64,000 nucleotides of DNA from Paenibacillus sp. HWE-109 (lineage in GTDB: Bacteria > Bacillota > Bacilli > Paenibacillales > NBRC-103111). This document shows positions 61,197 through 64,000 of the stretch, one piece after another (the first letter of the stretch is position 1; the number at the start of each line of letters is the position of its first letter). The notes under the pieces are model-generated. The model was not told the origin of the DNA. It saw only the letters and a list, made by a program, of their open reading frames with translations, and did no database searches. Location of the stretch: positions 8,760,501-8,824,500 of the forward strand of contig NZ_CP091881.1 of NCBI RefSeq assembly GCF_022163125.1, written 5' to 3'. The position numbers and the translations under genes were made by a program.

Positions 61197-62225
61197 ATGA
61201 TGATCGCCACGATTAAAGATATCGCCAAAATGGCGAGGGTTTCCTCAGCAACGGTTTCAAGGGTGCTCAACAGCGATACCACCTTTCATGTACCCGAAGA
61301 AACGAGGATTCGCATTATGGAGACCGCCGTTAAGTTGAATTATCGCAGAAGTGAGCGGAAACAGAAACTGGTATCACCGGATATGCAGGACTTGAAGTTT
61401 GGCTTATTGATCTGGTGTTCTGAGCAGATGGAATACTCGGATCCCTTTTACTTGTCAATTCGGCAGGGGATTGAGAAGGAGTGCGTCAAATATGGGATTA
61501 GCATAAGCAGAGTATTCCGATTCATAGATGAAACTAGTACGGATATCGATGCAAGTCAGTTGGATGGATTATTCGTAATTGGCAAAGTTCATCTGGATAT
61601 CATCCATAAAACGACGCAAACGCCTAATATCGTTTCGATTGATTATGTATTAAGTGAAGAGTATGACTCCGTGATGTTTGATTTGCCCAAGGCGACAAAG
61701 CAGGCTTTGACGCATTTGCTTCAACTTGGGCATCAAAAGATCGGTTATATTGGCGGTATCAGCTACATCCGAACCCTAGAAGGAAAAATATTTAATACAG
61801 ATGCTAGGCAAAAAGAGTTTGAAGTTATCTTGAAAGAGCACAATGTATTCAACCCAAGCTATGTGTTTGCCGGAGATTGGCGCCCGGAAGTAGGCTATCA
61901 ATTAATGAAACAAGCTCTGGAGGCAGAAGATGTGCCTACCGCTTTTGTAATTGGCAGTGACCCCATGGCGATAGCTGCGCTTAAAGCAGTGAGCGAATCC
62001 GCTTATCAAGTGCCCAACGATATAGCCATTGTCAGTATTGATGATATAGAACTTGCCTCCTTCGTGACTCCGCCTTTAACAAGTGTCAAAGTGTTTATGG
62101 AGGAAATGGGAGAAACAGCCGTGAAGCTAATGGTTGACCGTCTGAAAGGACGTGAACGGGCGTTGCATGTAACCATTCCAACGAAGCTTAGAATAAGAAC
62201 AAGCTGTGGCGCGAACGCACAGTAA
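61197..62225 (+). CDS. LacI-family transcriptional regulator
   Basis: A 342-residue regulator starting at ATG 61197 (GGAGAG 7 bases upstream; ATG 61200 is equally placed). HTH ATIKDIAKMARVSSATVSRVLNSDTTFHV; effector domain with GYIGGISYIRTLEGK and FVIGSDPMAIAALKAV. Strongly similar along its whole length to the regulator at 58075, so the two arose by duplication. It lies 26 bp after the GH36 gene and is likely co-transcribed with it. The downstream binding-protein gene probably belongs to its regulon. Confidence 0.9.
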   Translation: MMIATIKDIAKMARVSSATVSRVLNSDTTFHVPEETRIRIMETAVKLNYRRSERKQKLVSPDMQDLKFGLLIWCSEQMEYSDPFYLSIRQGIEKECVKYGISISRVFRFIDETSTDIDASQLDGLFVIGKVHLDIIHKTTQTPNIVSIDYVLSEEYDSVMFDLPKATKQALTHLLQLGHQKIGYIGGISYIRTLEGKIFNTDARQKEFEVILKEHNVFNPSYVFAGDWRPEVGYQLMKQALEAEDVPTAFVIGSDPMAIAALKAVSESAYQVPNDIAIVSIDDIELASFVTPPLTSVKVFMEEMGETAVKLMVDRLKGRERALHVTIPTKLRIRTSCGANAQ

Positions 62226-62244
62226 AACAATAAACGACTCTGTC

Positions 62245-62274
62245 GTGAGAAAGCGAGTAGGTTCGCTTTCTCAC
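62245..62274 (+). terminator. Hairpin after the second LacI gene
   Basis: GTGAGAAAGCGA and TCGCTTTCTCAC pair perfectly around a 6-base loop. No T-run follows (TTAACA), so it is a weak terminator or an RNA-stabilising hairpin. Confidence 0.6.
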
Positions 62275-62289
62275 TTAACAGGATGAAGT

Positions 62290-62375
62290 TTTAGTAAATA
62301 TTTTCTCTAAAACAGATATTTTTCGCTATAATTTTAGTAAAATCTATTGTGTTTTTAAGTAAATATCAGTAAAAT
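62290..62375. promoter_or_regulatory. Operator-like sites upstream of the binding-protein gene
   Basis: TTTAGTAAA at 62290-62298 and 62333-62341 (43 bp apart), followed by TTAAGTAAA and CAGTAAAA near 62355-62374, match the sites before the GH36 gene. The stretch from here to 62500 holds no gene. Confidence 0.5.
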
Positions 62376-62521
62376 AAAAGTGTGGAAAGATATTTGCTGT
62401 CCATACCCAGATCAACTTGCTTACAGCGTAATTGGATTGCTGAGATGAAGGAGGAAATCTTAAGAGAGGGTTTTGAAAGCGCACTCATTTTATTTAACTT
62501 ACAGGAAAGCAGGGGTAAAAG

Positions 62522-64000
62522 TTGAAGAAAAAAATGCGAGTAGTATTATCAACGGCATTATCGATGAGTGTAGTTGTTGGTTGTTCCGCCCAGAAAGCTG
62601 AGAACAAGGCAACAGAAACAGCGGCGGCTACCAGCGAAACAAAAGTAGAAACGTCCAAAGCCGCAACGAATGAGTTTGGTTGGGAAGTACCAAGCAAAAC
62701 AATTGAGTTTAGTTACTATTACGCAGATTCGATCAGCCCGGACAAGACCAAGAAGAATAGCGATCTAATGCATAAATACTTATTGGAGAAGTTCAACGTT
62801 AACTTGAATAAAATTACATTTGACGCGAAGAAAGAGGATAAGCTGAATCTGATGCTGGCCTCCAACGATTACCCTGAGGTGATCGCCAATATGGATGAGG
62901 CGACAGTAGCGAAGTGGGTCGCGCAGGGAAAAGTGCTGGAGCTTGGTCCCTATATCGACAAGTTTGCACCCAACGTCAAGTCACAGCTAGGCGATCTTTA
63001 TAAAACTTACTTAACGAACGGTAAAATGTATGCCCTTCCAGGTTATTGGGGATCATTGCCGATCCCGGATTTTTCAGCTCATATTCGCTATGACTACTGG
63101 AAAGAACTTGGGACTCCTAAGTTTGATACGCCGGATCAATACTATGATGTCCTGAAGAAAATCCAGGAGAAGCATCCTAAGAATGACAAGGGTGAGAAGA
63201 CGTACGCCCTTTCAGGTTTTGCGCCGGTTACAGAGAAGATCGTTCCGACCTTGGCGGGCATGTGGGGATTGAAAGACGGAAATAAGATCTCATCTGACGG
63301 AAAGATTACGCATTGGATTAACACGCCAGAGGGGCTTGAGCTTACGCTTTTCATGAACAAGGTTTATCGCGATGGCTTGCTGGATCCCGATACGTTTATC
63401 AACAAGTACGAGAACATGAAAGCCAAAATGTCAACGGATCGCGTTATGGGCTTCATCGGCGCTTGGTGGATCGGTTGGAACGCAGGCCACGAAGTTTGGC
63501 AGAAGAATGATCCGAATTGGAACGAAGAGAAACGGTTTATGCAAGTGAGTGCCAAAGCTGCCAGTGCGGATAAAGCTAATTTGTCAGGGAAGAATTCGCG
63601 AAGTACAGGTATGACTGTCATCACGAATAAGGCCAAAAATCCAGAAGAAATTATGAAATGGCTAAATTTCTCGGTCAGCGATATCGGTACAAGATTAATC
63701 GGCTGGGGAGTTCCGAATACCGACAAATCAACATGGACTTTCAAAGACGGGAAGGCGAGTTTCGTTGAATCGCAGAAACAAGCGATCATTGATTCCAAAT
63801 TTGATTACGATGCTGGTGATCTGCTTGGTATGGATTTGTATAATCTGGTCACAAGCCAGGGTGTTACGAAGGATGATGGCAAAAGCACCTATTGGTTTGA
63901 CCAAAACTTCAATGATAATGCCAAATGGAAAAAGATGATGAACGAGAATTTGAAGGATACGATTTATGACAATACCGTTGGGGACATCAAAATTCCGGCC
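62522..64000 (+). CDS. Extracellular sugar-binding lipoprotein (3' end cut by window)
   Basis: An open frame of 493 codons running off the window. Start at TTG 62522 with AGGGG 6-7 bases upstream; ATG 62534 is an alternative but shortens the signal peptide. The lipobox VVVGC puts the lipidated Cys at residue 21, followed by a Thr/Ala/Glu linker and IEFSYYYADSISPDK, LMLASNDYPEVIANMD and the LFMNKVYRDGLLDPDTF block typical of LplA-type binding proteins. It follows the GH36/LacI unit and shares its operator-like sites, so it probably delivers a galactoside-type sugar; permeases are expected just beyond the window. Confidence 0.92.
   Translation, partial: MKKKMRVVLSTALSMSVVVGCSAQKAENKATETAAATSETKVETSKAATNEFGWEVPSKTIEFSYYYADSISPDKTKKNSDLMHKYLLEKFNVNLNKITFDAKKEDKLNLMLASNDYPEVIANMDEATVAKWVAQGKVLELGPYIDKFAPNVKSQLGDLYKTYLTNGKMYALPGYWGSLPIPDFSAHIRYDYWKELGTPKFDTPDQYYDVLKKIQEKHPKNDKGEKTYALSGFAPVTEKIVPTLAGMWGLKDGNKISSDGKITHWINTPEGLELTLFMNKVYRDGLLDPDTFINKYENMKAKMSTDRVMGFIGAWWIGWNAGHEVWQKNDPNWNEEKRFMQVSAKAASADKANLSGKNSRSTGMTVITNKAKNPEEIMKWLNFSVSDIGTRLIGWGVPNTDKSTWTFKDGKASFVESQKQAIIDSKFDYDAGDLLGMDLYNLVTSQGVTKDDGKSTYWFDQNFNDNAKWKKMMNENLKDTIYDNTVGDIKIPA

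Overview
The window looks like a chromosomal segment of a Paenibacillus-type member of the Bacillota. This is an inference from gene content: YesM/YesN-type two-component pairs beside LplB/YtcP-type sugar importers that have no ATPase of their own, large solute-binding lipoproteins, many LacI regulators, GH105 and GH36 enzymes, AGGAGG-like ribosome sites, and TTG/GTG starts. No rRNA, tRNA, CRISPR array or prophage was seen.

Layout. 1-3.1 kb: end of an AraC regulator, a Fur-box promoter driving an unrecognised propeller-like protein, an E. coli-type chorismate synthase, and repeats. 3.1-7.4 kb: an ADP-ribosylglycohydrolase, then a YesN-like response regulator broken by a frameshift and its YesM-like kinase on the minus strand. 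7.4-16.7 kb: a complete myo-inositol catabolic operon (iolD-E-C-A-J-G-B) ending in a LacI regulator. Two AAGCGCTT-type operators sit at its promoter, and iolD seems to start at ATT. 16.7-17.9 kb: tandem repeats carrying an array of the palindrome TTGGATAAATCCAA. 17.9-28.7 kb: a carbohydrate operon with two permeases, a binding lipoprotein, two Gfo/Idh/MocA oxidoreductases, a TIM-barrel isomerase, an unrecognised helical-barrel protein and a GH105 hydrolase. Its last gene now runs into an mgtC relic.

28.7-38.9 kb is a recombination-scarred zone: a 10-bp-phased minisatellite, an IS66 element (8-bp target duplication), a histidine-kinase relic, a Fur-controlled ferric-siderophore importer (binding protein, divergent from two permeases and an ATPase), an IS4 element (7-bp target duplication) and a second, larger array of the same palindrome. 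38.9-49.3 kb: a second carbohydrate locus with an SGNH hydrolase and an FAD oxidoreductase on the minus strand, then a LacI regulator, a YesN/YesM pair, two permeases and a binding lipoprotein. 49.4-57.3 kb: a multi-PAS hybrid kinase, an azoreductase, a VOC protein, a WYL regulator, and a PadR regulator with its DHA2 drug exporter. 57.3-64 kb: repeats, a relic of a binding lipoprotein, two paralogous LacI regulators flanking a GH36 enzyme, shared TTTAGTAAA sites, and a binding lipoprotein cut by the window end.

The sequence supports several separate sugar-acquisition modules, each sensed by a kinase or LacI protein and importing through permeases that must borrow an ATPase, plus iron uptake. 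The most unusual content is intergenic: at least five repeat families, of which the TTGGATAAATCCAA palindrome (24 copies in two loci 19 kb apart) is the best candidate for something undescribed.
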